Source of the DNA: Lachnospiraceae bacterium A2
Lineage (GTDB): Bacteria; Bacillota; Clostridia; Lachnospirales; Lachnospiraceae
Assembly: GCA_000403315.2 (NCBI GenBank)
Contig: KE159636.1
Location: 1,768,931-1,832,930 of the forward strand
Length of the DNA: 64,000 nucleotides
Direction: 5' to 3'
Shown here: one piece after another, positions 1 to 7,753 of the stretch
Layout: every line of letters begins with the position of its first letter
Numbering within the stretch: position 1 is the first letter of the stretch
Translations under genes and position numbers: made by a program
Notes under the pieces: model-generated
What the model was told of the DNA's origin: nothing
Database searches by the model: none
What the model saw: the letters and a program-made list of their open reading frames with translations, nothing else

Positions 1-1823
1 ATAAAAAGAGCCAGTCCATCATGTACATTGGAGACAAGGAAAATTCCAACACAGACAGCGCATTGGTATCCACCAAGCGGAGCCTGATTTTTAACCAATT
101 GAATAAAGAGCTGTACCAGAAGTTTTTCATGACTACTGAGGAGATTCAGGCCTGCCGGGACGGATACCTCTATGTCCATGACATGTCCGCAAGGCGGGAC
201 ACCATGAACTGCTGCCTGTTTGACGTGGAAAATGTGCTGCGGGGCGGGTTTGAGATGGGCAATTTGTGGTACAATGAGCCAAAAACCTTGGACGTGGCTT
301 TTGATGTTATCGGGGATATTGTGCTGAGCGCAGCAAGCCAGCAGTACGGCGGGTTTACCGTGCCCAGCGTGGAAAAGATTTTAGAGCCCTATGCAGAAAA
401 ATCTTACATAAAATATAAAGAAAAATACATAAGCCTTGGGCTTTCCGAGGAACGGGCGGAAGAAGAAACCATGAAGGACATTGCCCGGGATTTTGAGCAG
501 GGCGTCCAGGGGTGGGAATACAAATTTAATTCCGTGTCCTCCAGCCGTGGGGACTATCCCTTCATAACCATGACTTTTGGGACAGGGACGGGGAAATTTG
601 CCAGGATGGCTTCCACCGCCATGCTGGAAGTGCGCAGGAAGGGGCAGGGGAAGGCAGGCTGCAGGAAGCCGGTGCTGTTCCCGAAATTGGTGTTCCTTTA
701 TGACGAGAACCTCCATGGGCCGGGAAAGGAATTGGAGGACGTGTTTGAGATTGGGATTGAATGTTCCCGGAAAACCATGTACCCGGACTGGCTGAGCCTT
801 ACCGGGAAAGGCTATATTTCCAGCATGTATAAGCAGTATGGGGAAATTATCAGCCCCATGGGATGCCGTGCATTTTTATCCCCCTGGTATGTGAAAGGCG
901 GCATGAACCCGGCGGACGGGACAGACCGTCCAGTATTTGTAGGCCGGTTCAATATTGGGGTAGTCAGCCTGCACCTTCCCATGATTTTGGCGAAATCAAG
1001 GCAGGAGAGCCGGGATTTTTACGAGGTGCTGGACTATTACCTTGAATTAATCCGGCAGCTCCATATCCGCACCTATGCGTATTTAGGGGAAATGCGGGCA
1101 AGCACCAACCCCCTTGCTTACTGCGAAGGCGGGTTTTACGGCGGGCACCTTGGCATCCACGACAAAATTAAGCCCCTTTTAAAAACTGCTACGGCCTCCT
1201 TTGGGATTACTGCATTTAATGAATTGCAGCAGCTTTACAATGGGAAATCCTTGGTGGAGGACGGCCAGTTTGCCATTGAGGTGCTGGAGCATATCAATGA
1301 AAAAATCAATGAATTTAAAAAGGCGGACGGGAACCTCTATGCCATTTATGCTACCCCGGCAGAAAACCTCTGCGGCCTGCAGGTTAAGCAATTCCGCAAG
1401 AAATACGGCATTGTAGAAAATGTGTCCGACCGGGAATATGTCAGCAACGGTTTCCATTGCCATGTGACGGAGGACATTACCCCCATTCAGAAGCAGGATT
1501 TGGAATACCGTTTCTGGGAACTGAGCAACGGGGGGAAAATCCAGTATGTGAAATATCCCATTGACTACAACAAAGAAGCCGTGAAAACGCTGGTAAGGCG
1601 CGCCATGGATATGGGATTTTATGAAGGGGTGAACCTTTCCCTTTCTTACTGCGACGACTGCGGGCATCAGGAGCTGGAGATGGACGTGTGCCCCAAATGC
1701 GGCAGCCGCAACTTGACTAAGATTGAGCGGATGAACGGTTACCTGTCCTATTCCCGGGTGAAAGGCGACACAAGGCTCAATGACGCCAAGATGGCGGAAA
1801 TCAAAGAGCGCAGGAGCATGTAA
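1..1823 (+). CDS. nrdD: Anaerobic ribonucleoside-triphosphate reductase, large subunit (5'-partial)
   Basis: Class III ribonucleotide reductase, a glycyl-radical enzyme that reduces NTPs to dNTPs without oxygen. The frame is open from base 3 with no stop, so the first in-window ATG (21) is internal and the N-terminal part, normally carrying the ATP-cone, lies upstream. Visible: the conserved stretch HDMSARRDTMNCCLFD near the start, a C-terminal zinc site of two CxxC pairs (CDDC...CPKC), and the glycyl-radical loop RMNGYLSYSRVKGD, the clostridial form of the RVCGYL motif. About 607 codons are present, against roughly 700 for the family. The nrdG activase follows after 40 bp, almost certainly in one operon. 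Family assignment is firm; only the missing N-terminus is unknown. Confidence 0.96.
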   Translation, partial: KKSQSIMYIGDKENSNTDSALVSTKRSLIFNQLNKELYQKFFMTTEEIQACRDGYLYVHDMSARRDTMNCCLFDVENVLRGGFEMGNLWYNEPKTLDVAFDVIGDIVLSAASQQYGGFTVPSVEKILEPYAEKSYIKYKEKYISLGLSEERAEEETMKDIARDFEQGVQGWEYKFNSVSSSRGDYPFITMTFGTGTGKFARMASTAMLEVRRKGQGKAGCRKPVLFPKLVFLYDENLHGPGKELEDVFEIGIECSRKTMYPDWLSLTGKGYISSMYKQYGEIISPMGCRAFLSPWYVKGGMNPADGTDRPVFVGRFNIGVVSLHLPMILAKSRQESRDFYEVLDYYLELIRQLHIRTYAYLGEMRASTNPLAYCEGGFYGGHLGIHDKIKPLLKTATASFGITAFNELQQLYNGKSLVEDGQFAIEVLEHINEKINEFKKADGNLYAIYATPAENLCGLQVKQFRKKYGIVENVSDREYVSNGFHCHVTEDITPIQKQDLEYRFWELSNGGKIQYVKYPIDYNKEAVKTLVRRAMDMGFYEGVNLSLSYCDDCGHQELEMDVCPKCGSRNLTKIERMNGYLSYSRVKGDTRLNDAKMAEIKERRSM

Positions 1824-1863
1824 TAATAGAAACCGAAGAATGCAGGGCATGTAAGGAGAACAT

Positions 1864-2355
1864 ATGAGATACCACAACATAACGAAAGATGATATGCTAA
1901 ACGGCGACGGGCTCCGGGTGGTCCTGTGGGTGTCCGGCTGCTCCCATTGCTGTAAGGGATGCCATAACCCCATCACCTGGGATCCCAATGGGGGGCTTGC
2001 CTTCGACGGGGAGGCGAAGGAAGAAATTTTTGCGGAGCTTGCCAAGGACTATATTTCTGGAATTACCCTGAGCGGTGGGGATCCCCTGTATTTTGGCAAC
2101 CGTTCCGACGTGCTGCGGTTCGTCCGGGAACTGAAAGGGAAGTTCCCGGAAAAAACCGTCTGGCTATACACAGGGTTTGTGTGGGAAACCATTTCCGGGC
2201 TTGAAATTATGGACTATATAGATGTGCTGGTGGATGGCGAATTTCAGGAAGGGCAGAAAAATACCCAGCTTTATTGGCGGGGCAGCGCGAACCAGCGGGT
2301 CATAAACGTCCCGGCCAGCCGTGCGGAAGGGAAACTGGTGCTGCATTGCAGGTGA
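1864..2355 (+). CDS. nrdG: Anaerobic ribonucleotide reductase activating protein
   Basis: Radical-SAM activase of 163 residues that installs the glycyl radical on NrdD. The [4Fe-4S] motif Cx3CxxC is seen in SGCSHCCKGCHNP near residues 25-36, with a further Cys inside it. The SAM-binding GGDPL follows near residue 72. The start ATG is preceded by AAGGAGAAC with good spacing. Length fits the family (about 155-175). It sits directly behind nrdD, as in most anaerobes, so the two are probably cotranscribed. The product is cytosolic and acts as a transient complex with NrdD, using SAM and a reductant. Confidence 0.95.
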   Translation: MRYHNITKDDMLNGDGLRVVLWVSGCSHCCKGCHNPITWDPNGGLAFDGEAKEEIFAELAKDYISGITLSGGDPLYFGNRSDVLRFVRELKGKFPEKTVWLYTGFVWETISGLEIMDYIDVLVDGEFQEGQKNTQLYWRGSANQRVINVPASRAEGKLVLHCR

Positions 2356-2429
2356 TATCCCTTGACATTTTTTTCAGGAACGCTTATAGTAATGAAGCAG
2401 AATCTGACAGTGAAGGAGAAATAGCCCCA

Positions 2430-3704
2430 ATGAAAAAGGAACCATTCGTGACAAAAGGACAATTAGACGAAATTGTAAAAACATACCCCACCCCTTTCCA
2501 CTTATATGATGAAAAGGGAATCCGCGCCAATGCCAAAGCTGTGAAAGAGGCATTTGCATGGAATCAGGGATTTAAGGAATACTTTGCGGTAAAAGCAACT
2601 CCCAACCCGTTTTTAATCAATATTTTAAAAGAGTATGGCTGCGGCTGTGACTGTTCCTCCATGACGGAGCTGATGCTGGCAGATGCGCTGCATTTCTCCG
2701 GGGAGGACATTATGTTTTCCTCCAATGCTACCCCGGCCAGCGAGTTCCAGTTTGCCAACAGCATCGGCGCAATTATCAATCTGGACGATTTTACCCATAT
2801 TGATTTTCTGGAAAAAACCATTGGCCATATTCCAGAAACCATAAGCTGCCGTTACAACCCAGGGGGCGTGTTTAAAATCAGCAACAGCATTATGGACAAC
2901 CCTGGGGATGCGAAATATGGCTTTACCACGGAGCAGCTTTTTGAAGGTTTCAAGGTGCTGAAGGAGAAAGGCGCAAAGCATTTTGGGATCCATGCCTTTT
3001 TAGCCAGCAATACCGTCACCAATGAATATTACCCCACCCTGGCAAAAACCTTGTTTGAGGTAGCTGTAAAGTTAAAAGAAGAAACAGGGGCGGATATCCG
3101 CTTTATCAACCTTTCCGGCGGGATTGGCATACCTTACCGCCCAGACCAGGAGCCCAATGACATTTATGCCATCGGGGAAGGGGTCAGGAAAGTGTATGAA
3201 GAAGTGCTGGTTCCGGCAGGCATGGGGGATGTGGCAATTTACACAGAACTGGGCCGGTTTATGATGGGGCCGTACGGCTGCCTTGTGACAACCGCTATCC
3301 ATGAAAAGCATACCCACAAGGAATACATCGGCTGCGACGCCTGCGCCGTGAACCTGATGCGCCCTGCCATGTATGGCGCTTACCACCATATTACAGTTAT
3401 GGGGAAAGAGAATGACGTGTGCGACCATAAATACGATATTACTGGTTCCCTCTGTGAAAATAACGACAAATTTGCCATTGACCGGATGCTGCCTAAGATT
3501 GACATTGGGGACCTGCTTGTCCTCCACGATACCGGTGCCCACGGGTTTTCCATGGGTTACAATTACAACGGCAAGCTAAAATCCGCAGAAATCCTTTTAA
3601 AAGAAGACGGGACTGCCCAGCTAATCCGCCGTGCAGAAACGCCAGAGGATTATTTTGCCACTTTTGACTGTTTTGATATCTTAAAAGATATGAAACGGGG
3701 ATAG
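2430..3704 (+). CDS. lysA: Diaminopimelate decarboxylase-type PLP enzyme
   Basis: Fold-III PLP decarboxylase of 424 residues, the expected LysA length; it converts meso-diaminopimelate to lysine. The PLP lysine is K55 in YFAVKATPNP. A glycine loop (SGGIG) binds the cofactor phosphate, TELGRF stands where EPGR is usual, and SLCENND carries the catalytic Cys and Glu. The C-terminal GYNYNGKL is also typical. The start at 2430 is chosen because GAAGGAGAA lies 9 bp upstream; the frame is open back to 2274 but that extension has no conserved features. It follows nrdG by 74 bp. Divergent residues in the EPGR position leave some doubt on substrate; a related amino-acid or polyamine decarboxylase is the alternative. 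Confidence 0.85.
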   Translation: MKKEPFVTKGQLDEIVKTYPTPFHLYDEKGIRANAKAVKEAFAWNQGFKEYFAVKATPNPFLINILKEYGCGCDCSSMTELMLADALHFSGEDIMFSSNATPASEFQFANSIGAIINLDDFTHIDFLEKTIGHIPETISCRYNPGGVFKISNSIMDNPGDAKYGFTTEQLFEGFKVLKEKGAKHFGIHAFLASNTVTNEYYPTLAKTLFEVAVKLKEETGADIRFINLSGGIGIPYRPDQEPNDIYAIGEGVRKVYEEVLVPAGMGDVAIYTELGRFMMGPYGCLVTTAIHEKHTHKEYIGCDACAVNLMRPAMYGAYHHITVMGKENDVCDHKYDITGSLCENNDKFAIDRMLPKIDIGDLLVLHDTGAHGFSMGYNYNGKLKSAEILLKEDGTAQLIRRAETPEDYFATFDCFDILKDMKRG

Positions 3705-3707
3705 CGG

Positions 3708-4052
3708 GTGCAAAATATGCTGGAACGGACTGATGTATTATCCATCCCTTACCTGAAAAAAACTACATTTACTGGAAGCTGCGGAGGGCTGCGCTTCCGA
3801 TTTTCCCTGATAAAAAAAGAGCTTCCCCCAGAGGATGGGGCAGAAAAGGGGAAAGAAGCAGAACAGTTGGAAGTGGTGGCCTGGGAAGGCCCCTATGGCT
3901 TTGATGTAACGCCGGAGGAAGAAATGCAGCGGCTGGAAACCGAGTTTTCCGAGGAAGGCGTACAGGAAGGGATTGCATGGTTAAACGGGCTTTGGGAACA
4001 GGAGCCGGAAAAATGGGCGGCGGCAAAGAACAATTGGAAGAAAAGATACTGA
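3708..4052 (+). CDS. Hypothetical protein, 114 aa
   Basis: Small soluble acidic protein beginning 3 bp after the lysA stop, so probably translationally coupled. GTG at 3708 has GGGGA upstream; ATG at 3717 is the alternative start. Features seen: an N-terminal segment YLKKTTFTGSCGGLRFRF, an acidic middle, and a C-terminal EEGVQEGIAWLNGLWEQ helix. I have an impression of similar uncharacterised Lachnospiraceae proteins but cannot name a family. There is no signal peptide or TM segment. Confidence 0.65.
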   Translation: MQNMLERTDVLSIPYLKKTTFTGSCGGLRFRFSLIKKELPPEDGAEKGKEAEQLEVVAWEGPYGFDVTPEEEMQRLETEFSEEGVQEGIAWLNGLWEQEPEKWAAAKNNWKKRY

Positions 4053-4145
4053 ACCATTCTGCTGCTCTGGCAGAAGGACGCAGAAGCGTTTAAGTTTCGC
4101 CAGCAGCCAGTTGTTCCTGCGGGGCCTTTGGCTGCAGAATATGCT

Positions 4146-4277
4146 ATTTTACGCAAAATAAATTTCTGTCTGTAAGGCAAAAGATTAAGATGTAGCGAGA
4201 GCTGCAGCGATTGATGGCAACGCAGCGGATAAAAATTTAAGTAAGTAAAAACATCGGCATTTAACCGCCTTAATAAT
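4146..4277 (-). repeat. MITE-like palindromic repeat, family A (degenerate copy)
   Basis: Read on the minus strand this region runs AAGGCGGTTAAATGCCGAT, then GTTTTTACTTACTTAAATTT, a GC-rich centre, and GAAATTTATTTTGCGTAAAA. The same modules in the same order occur on the plus strand at 26392-26549. The outer terminal repeat is preserved only at the 4277 side; the other end has decayed. No coding capacity. It fills the gap between the genes ending at 4052 and starting at 4310. Confidence 0.6.
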
Positions 4278-4309
4278 AGTAAGAAAGAAGTAGGTAAGGA
4301 GGCATAACT

Positions 4310-4684
4310 ATGGGATTGCCAGCAAAAAAGGGAAAAGAAGTGGTTTTTGAAAAAGTAAAGCCCCAGCAAGGCTTCACATTGGAGAACCAGGAGAAGAAAA
4401 TGAGAGATATCAAAGGCGCAGATATTAAGGGGTATCTGGAAGAACTATTTCTTTCATCCGATGAGTTCGTGATTTTGACTGCGCCGGAAGCACAGAATAG
4501 CGTCCGTTATGTTCAGGCATGTACACAGGATGGGGAAATTGAAGTTGAGTTAGGAATAGAAAGGGAGGGAACCCATTTGTATTATAAGATGTGTTCCCAG
4601 GAAGAATGCTCCCGTATTTTCTTTGATTTTTATGGAAATACATTCGTTCCTAAAATGGAAGAGTACAGTCCGGTAGAATTTTAA
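4310..4684 (+). CDS. Hypothetical protein, 124 aa
   Basis: Unrecognised small soluble protein. The start has an excellent ribosome binding site (TAAGGAGGC, 8 bp before ATG). The sequence is mixed charge with a C-terminal half of predicted beta strands (SVRYVQACTQ, EIEVELGIER, THLYYKMC) and an aromatic tail. No signal peptide, TM helix or catalytic motif is visible. It stands alone between a repeat and a good terminator (4743-4779), so it is probably a monocistronic gene. Confidence 0.7.
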   Translation: MGLPAKKGKEVVFEKVKPQQGFTLENQEKKMRDIKGADIKGYLEELFLSSDEFVILTAPEAQNSVRYVQACTQDGEIEVELGIEREGTHLYYKMCSQEECSRIFFDFYGNTFVPKMEEYSPVEF

Positions 4685-4742
4685 CAGTTTGCAGGACAGG
4701 GTTGGGGAAAGAACTGTTGGGAAACAGAAAGCAAATCAGGGT

Positions 4743-4779
4743 GCAAAGCCTTTGCTGGATGGCCAGGGCTTTGCGCTTT
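4743..4779 (+). terminator. Rho-independent terminator of the gene ending at 4684
   Basis: GCAAAGCC (4743-4750) pairs with GGCTTTGC (4767-4774), followed by GCTTTTG. A hairpin with a short T-run 58 bp downstream of the stop codon. Confidence 0.7.
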
Positions 4780-4844
4780 TGTTCTCTTATAGGAAAGCCA
4801 CAGGCTTTGACGCTTCACAGCAACACGATGTTCCCTATTAAGAT

Positions 4845-4879
4845 AAAAAAACCAAACCCCACATTTCCAAGGGATTTGG
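4845..4879 (-). terminator. Rho-independent terminator downstream of tRNA-Leu
   Basis: On the minus strand CCAAATCCC pairs with GGGGTTTGG and is followed by seven T residues. It lies 14 bp beyond the 3' end of the tRNA, as expected for a single-tRNA transcript. Confidence 0.75.
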
Positions 4880-4892
4880 CACTTACAAATAC

Positions 4893-4975
4893 TGCCGGCA
4901 GCGGGACTTGAACCCGCACGTGGTTGCCCACAACAGATTTTGAGTCTGCCTCGTCTGCCATTCCGACACGCCGGC
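4893..4975 (-). tRNA. tRNA-Leu (anticodon CAA)
   Basis: 83-nt cloverleaf on the minus strand. The acceptor arm is GCCGGCG/TGCCGGC with discriminator A. The anticodon stem CAGA/TCTG encloses loop CTCAAAA, giving anticodon CAA, which reads UUG. A long class II variable arm (TTGTGGGCAACCAC) and T-arm GCGGGTTCAAGTCCCGC confirm leucine. CCA is not encoded. Confidence 0.95.
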
Positions 4976-5113
4976 ACAACTGGATGCAGCCATATTTTAC
5001 AACCTTAAAACTAACTGCTCTCCCGAACAAAAACTATATTACCATAGATAGGAAAAAAAAGCAAGCATTTTTTTGATTTGGATGGTGCAATTTTTTCAGG
5101 CGTTTCATTTCCA

Positions 5114-5142
5114 TTGAATGCATTTCCAAAACGTGGTAAAAT
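5114..5142 (+). promoter_or_regulatory. Sigma-A promoter for ridA
   Basis: TTGAAT at 5114-5119, a 17-bp spacer and TAAAAT at 5137-5142, placing initiation about 35 bp before the ridA start. No operator is evident. Confidence 0.6.
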
Positions 5143-5180
5143 AGAAACTGCAAAATTTTAAAGAAAAGAGGAAATAGAGA

Positions 5181-5564
5181 ATGAAAAAAGCAATCCACGC
5201 ATCAGGAGCCCCTGCAGCAGTAGGGCCATATGTACACGCAGTAGAAGCCAACGGGCTGATTTTCACATCCGGGCAGTTAGGCCTGATCCCAGAAACCGGG
5301 GAGCTGCCGGAGGGGGTAGAAGCACAGGCGCACCAAAGCTTAAAAAACCTTGCAGCCGTTTTAGAAGCAGCTGGGAGCAGCCTGGGCCATGTCGTTAAGA
5401 CAAATGTGTTCCTTGATGACATCAATGATTTTGCAAAAGTAAACGAAGTGTATGCACAGTATTTCCAGGGGGAACCGCCAGCCCGTTCCTGCGTACAGGC
5501 TGCAAAGCTCCCAAAGGGCGGTTTGGTGGAAATTGAAGCAATTGCCGTGAAAAATACGCCCTGA
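5181..5564 (+). CDS. ridA: RidA/YjgF family enamine-imine deaminase
   Basis: 127 residues, the exact family length. RidA proteins are cytosolic trimers that hydrolyse reactive 2-aminoacrylate and related imines formed by PLP enzymes. The substrate-carboxylate arginine is R102 in PPARSCVQ; the GPY and LIFTSGQLG motifs and the C-terminal VEIEAIAV strand are all present. ATG at 5181 is preceded by GAGGAAA. An own promoter lies upstream. The peptidase at 5641 follows after 76 bp and may be cotranscribed. Confidence 0.95.
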   Translation: MKKAIHASGAPAAVGPYVHAVEANGLIFTSGQLGLIPETGELPEGVEAQAHQSLKNLAAVLEAAGSSLGHVVKTNVFLDDINDFAKVNEVYAQYFQGEPPARSCVQAAKLPKGGLVEIEAIAVKNTP

Positions 5565-5640
5565 TATATCTGGGGATTTACAGGTTTTATGCTCTGCTGC
5601 CTGCAGCGGGGCAGCTGATCAAACAAAAAGGAGAACACCA

Positions 5641-7431
5641 TTGGTAACAGAAAGAATACAAGCCCTCAGGGCAGAAATGCAGAAACGGAACATTGACATG
5701 TACATTGTGCCCACTTCTGATTTCCATGAATCGGAATATGTGGGGGATTATTTTAAGGCAAGGAAATACATCACAGGATTTACAGGTTCCGCAGGTACCG
5801 CAGTCATCACAAAAGATGCGGCAGGCCTTTGGGCAGACGGCAGGTATTTTATCCAGGCGGAACAGCAGTTGGCCGGAAGCCCCATAACCTTGTACCGGAT
5901 GGGGGAAGAAGGCGTCCCAACCGTCAAGGAATATGTGGAACAAAATTTAAAGGAAGGCGGCTGCCTTGGGTTTGACGGGCGTGTCATAAACGCCAAGGAT
6001 GGGGAGGACTATGAAAAAACTGCAGCAGGCAGGCAGGGGACGGTATATGCAGACGAGGATTTAGTAGGCGTCATTTGGGAAGGCCGGCCAGAGCTCCCCA
6101 AAAACCCTGTATTTGTGCTGGAGGGGAAATATGCCGGAGAAAGCACAGAGAGCAAGCTGAAGCGACTGCGGGAAAAAATGGCAGAAAAAAAGGCGGGCAT
6201 CCATATCCTGACTTCCCTTTATGACATTGCATGGCTCTTTAACATCCGCGGCGGCGACATCAGCCATGTGCCGGTGGTGCTGTCCTTTGCGGCCATTACG
6301 GATCAGGACTGCATTTGGTTTATCCATGAGGAAGTGCTGGACCAGAATTTGCAGCAGTATTGCAGGGAACAGCACATCACCATCCTGCCATATGGGGATA
6401 TTTACCGCTATGCAGAGGAAATCCCAGAAAATGCTTCTGTCCTTTTGGACAAGAATATTGTCAATTACCGGATTTTCCATAATCTGGCTCCCAAGGTCAA
6501 CGTGGTGCATGGGGAAAACCCCACGGAACTGATGAAGGCTGTTAAAAATGAAACAGAGCTTTCCAATATACGCAACGCCCATGTCAAAGATGGGGTAGCT
6601 TTTACGAAATTTATGTATTGGCTGAAAACAAATATCGGAAAAATAGAGATAACAGAAATTTCCGCTTCTGATTATTTGGAGGGGCTTCGGAAAGAGCAGG
6701 AATTATTTGTGGATTTGAGCTTTGACACAATTAGTGCATACGGAGCCAACGCTGCCATGATGCATTACACTGCAACTCCGGAGTCCAATGCGGTGCTAAA
6801 GCCCCAAGGGTTCCTTCTGGTGGATTCCGGCGGCCATTATCTGGACGGGAGCACAGACATTACCAGGACCATGGCCCTTGGTTCCCTCACTGAGGAAGAA
6901 AAATTCCATTTTACTACGGTATGCCGTTCTAATTTAAACCTTGCCGCGGCAAAATTCCTGCATGGCTGCCGGGGCCTGAACCTTGATATTTTATCCAGGG
7001 GGCCGCTGTGGAACTTGGGGCTGGATTATAAATGCGGCACAGGCCATGGCATTGGCTACCTTTTGAATGTCCATGAAGGCCCCAATGGGTTCCGGTGGAA
7101 AATTGTGCCGGAACGGGGGGATAGCTGCGTGCTGGAGGAAGGCATGGTAACCACGGACGAGCCGGGCGTTTATCTGGAAGGGAAATATGGAATCCGTACA
7201 GAAAATGAGCTGATCTGCAAAAAAGCAGAGAAGAACGAATACGGCCAGTTCATGGAATTTGAAACCATTACTTATGCTCCCATTGACTTGGACGCAATCC
7301 TTCCAGAGGAAATGACTGCCACAGAACGGAACCTGCTGAACCAGTACCACAAGATGGTCTATGAGAAAATTTCACCATTTTTGGAAAAAGAAGAACAGGA
7401 ATGGCTGAAAATTTACACAAGGGAGATTTAA
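5641..7431 (+). CDS. pepP: Xaa-Pro aminopeptidase, M24B family
   Basis: Metallopeptidase of 596 residues, typical of the long three-domain M24B enzymes; removes N-terminal residues preceding proline. Two creatinase-like N-terminal domains occupy about 1-310 and the pita-bread domain the rest. Metal ligands seen: the two Asp in VDSGGHYLDGSTDITRT, His in GTGHGIGY, Glu in TTDEPGVY and Glu in RTENEL. The TTG start at 5641 is chosen because AAGGAGAAC lies 7 bp upstream. No signal peptide, so cytosolic. A hairpin follows at 7443. Confidence 0.92.
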   Translation: MVTERIQALRAEMQKRNIDMYIVPTSDFHESEYVGDYFKARKYITGFTGSAGTAVITKDAAGLWADGRYFIQAEQQLAGSPITLYRMGEEGVPTVKEYVEQNLKEGGCLGFDGRVINAKDGEDYEKTAAGRQGTVYADEDLVGVIWEGRPELPKNPVFVLEGKYAGESTESKLKRLREKMAEKKAGIHILTSLYDIAWLFNIRGGDISHVPVVLSFAAITDQDCIWFIHEEVLDQNLQQYCREQHITILPYGDIYRYAEEIPENASVLLDKNIVNYRIFHNLAPKVNVVHGENPTELMKAVKNETELSNIRNAHVKDGVAFTKFMYWLKTNIGKIEITEISASDYLEGLRKEQELFVDLSFDTISAYGANAAMMHYTATPESNAVLKPQGFLLVDSGGHYLDGSTDITRTMALGSLTEEEKFHFTTVCRSNLNLAAAKFLHGCRGLNLDILSRGPLWNLGLDYKCGTGHGIGYLLNVHEGPNGFRWKIVPERGDSCVLEEGMVTTDEPGVYLEGKYGIRTENELICKKAEKNEYGQFMEFETITYAPIDLDAILPEEMTATERNLLNQYHKMVYEKISPFLEKEEQEWLKIYTREI

Positions 7432-7442
7432 TGCCAGGGATG

Positions 7443-7479
7443 GGCAGGCAGGGCGGATGGAACGTTTGCCCTGCCTGCC
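7443..7479 (+). terminator. GC-rich hairpin after the aminopeptidase gene
   Basis: GGCAGGCAGGGC (7443-7454) pairs perfectly with GCCCTGCCTGCC (7468-7479). There is no T-run, so it may stabilise the mRNA end or be factor-assisted rather than an intrinsic terminator. Confidence 0.5.
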
Positions 7480-7753
7480 TGGGTTCTTGGCAGCATAAGT
7501 CCCAAAGCTTTGGCATAGCTGCCGCCATACTTTCAAAAAATCCCAATATTTCCCCTAAAAATACGAAAGAACCATATTAATTTCACTTTTCATAAATTTA
7601 TAACTTTTAAATCCGTCCCATATGGTGTAAAATAGAAATGATATGAGCGGAAATGGCAGCAGGGACAAGTCCCTGGGCCAACTGCCCCAAACGGCGGCAC
7701 AAGCGGCAGCATTTATATTAATATAGAAGAAAAGCAGAAGGAACCGAATTGTT
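7480..7753. other. Intergenic region before polA
   Basis: AT-rich stretch with a possible -10 TAAAAT at 7628-7633 but no convincing -35 at the right distance. A weak SD (AAGGAA) lies 10 bp before the polA ATG. No RNA motif or repeat recognised. Confidence 0.4.

Noticed and set aside
1179..2045. Minus-strand ORF of 288 codons opposite nrdD/nrdG
   Set aside because: It is entirely antisense to two genes with clear catalytic motifs, has His/Pro/Leu-rich composition typical of an antisense frame and no ribosome site.
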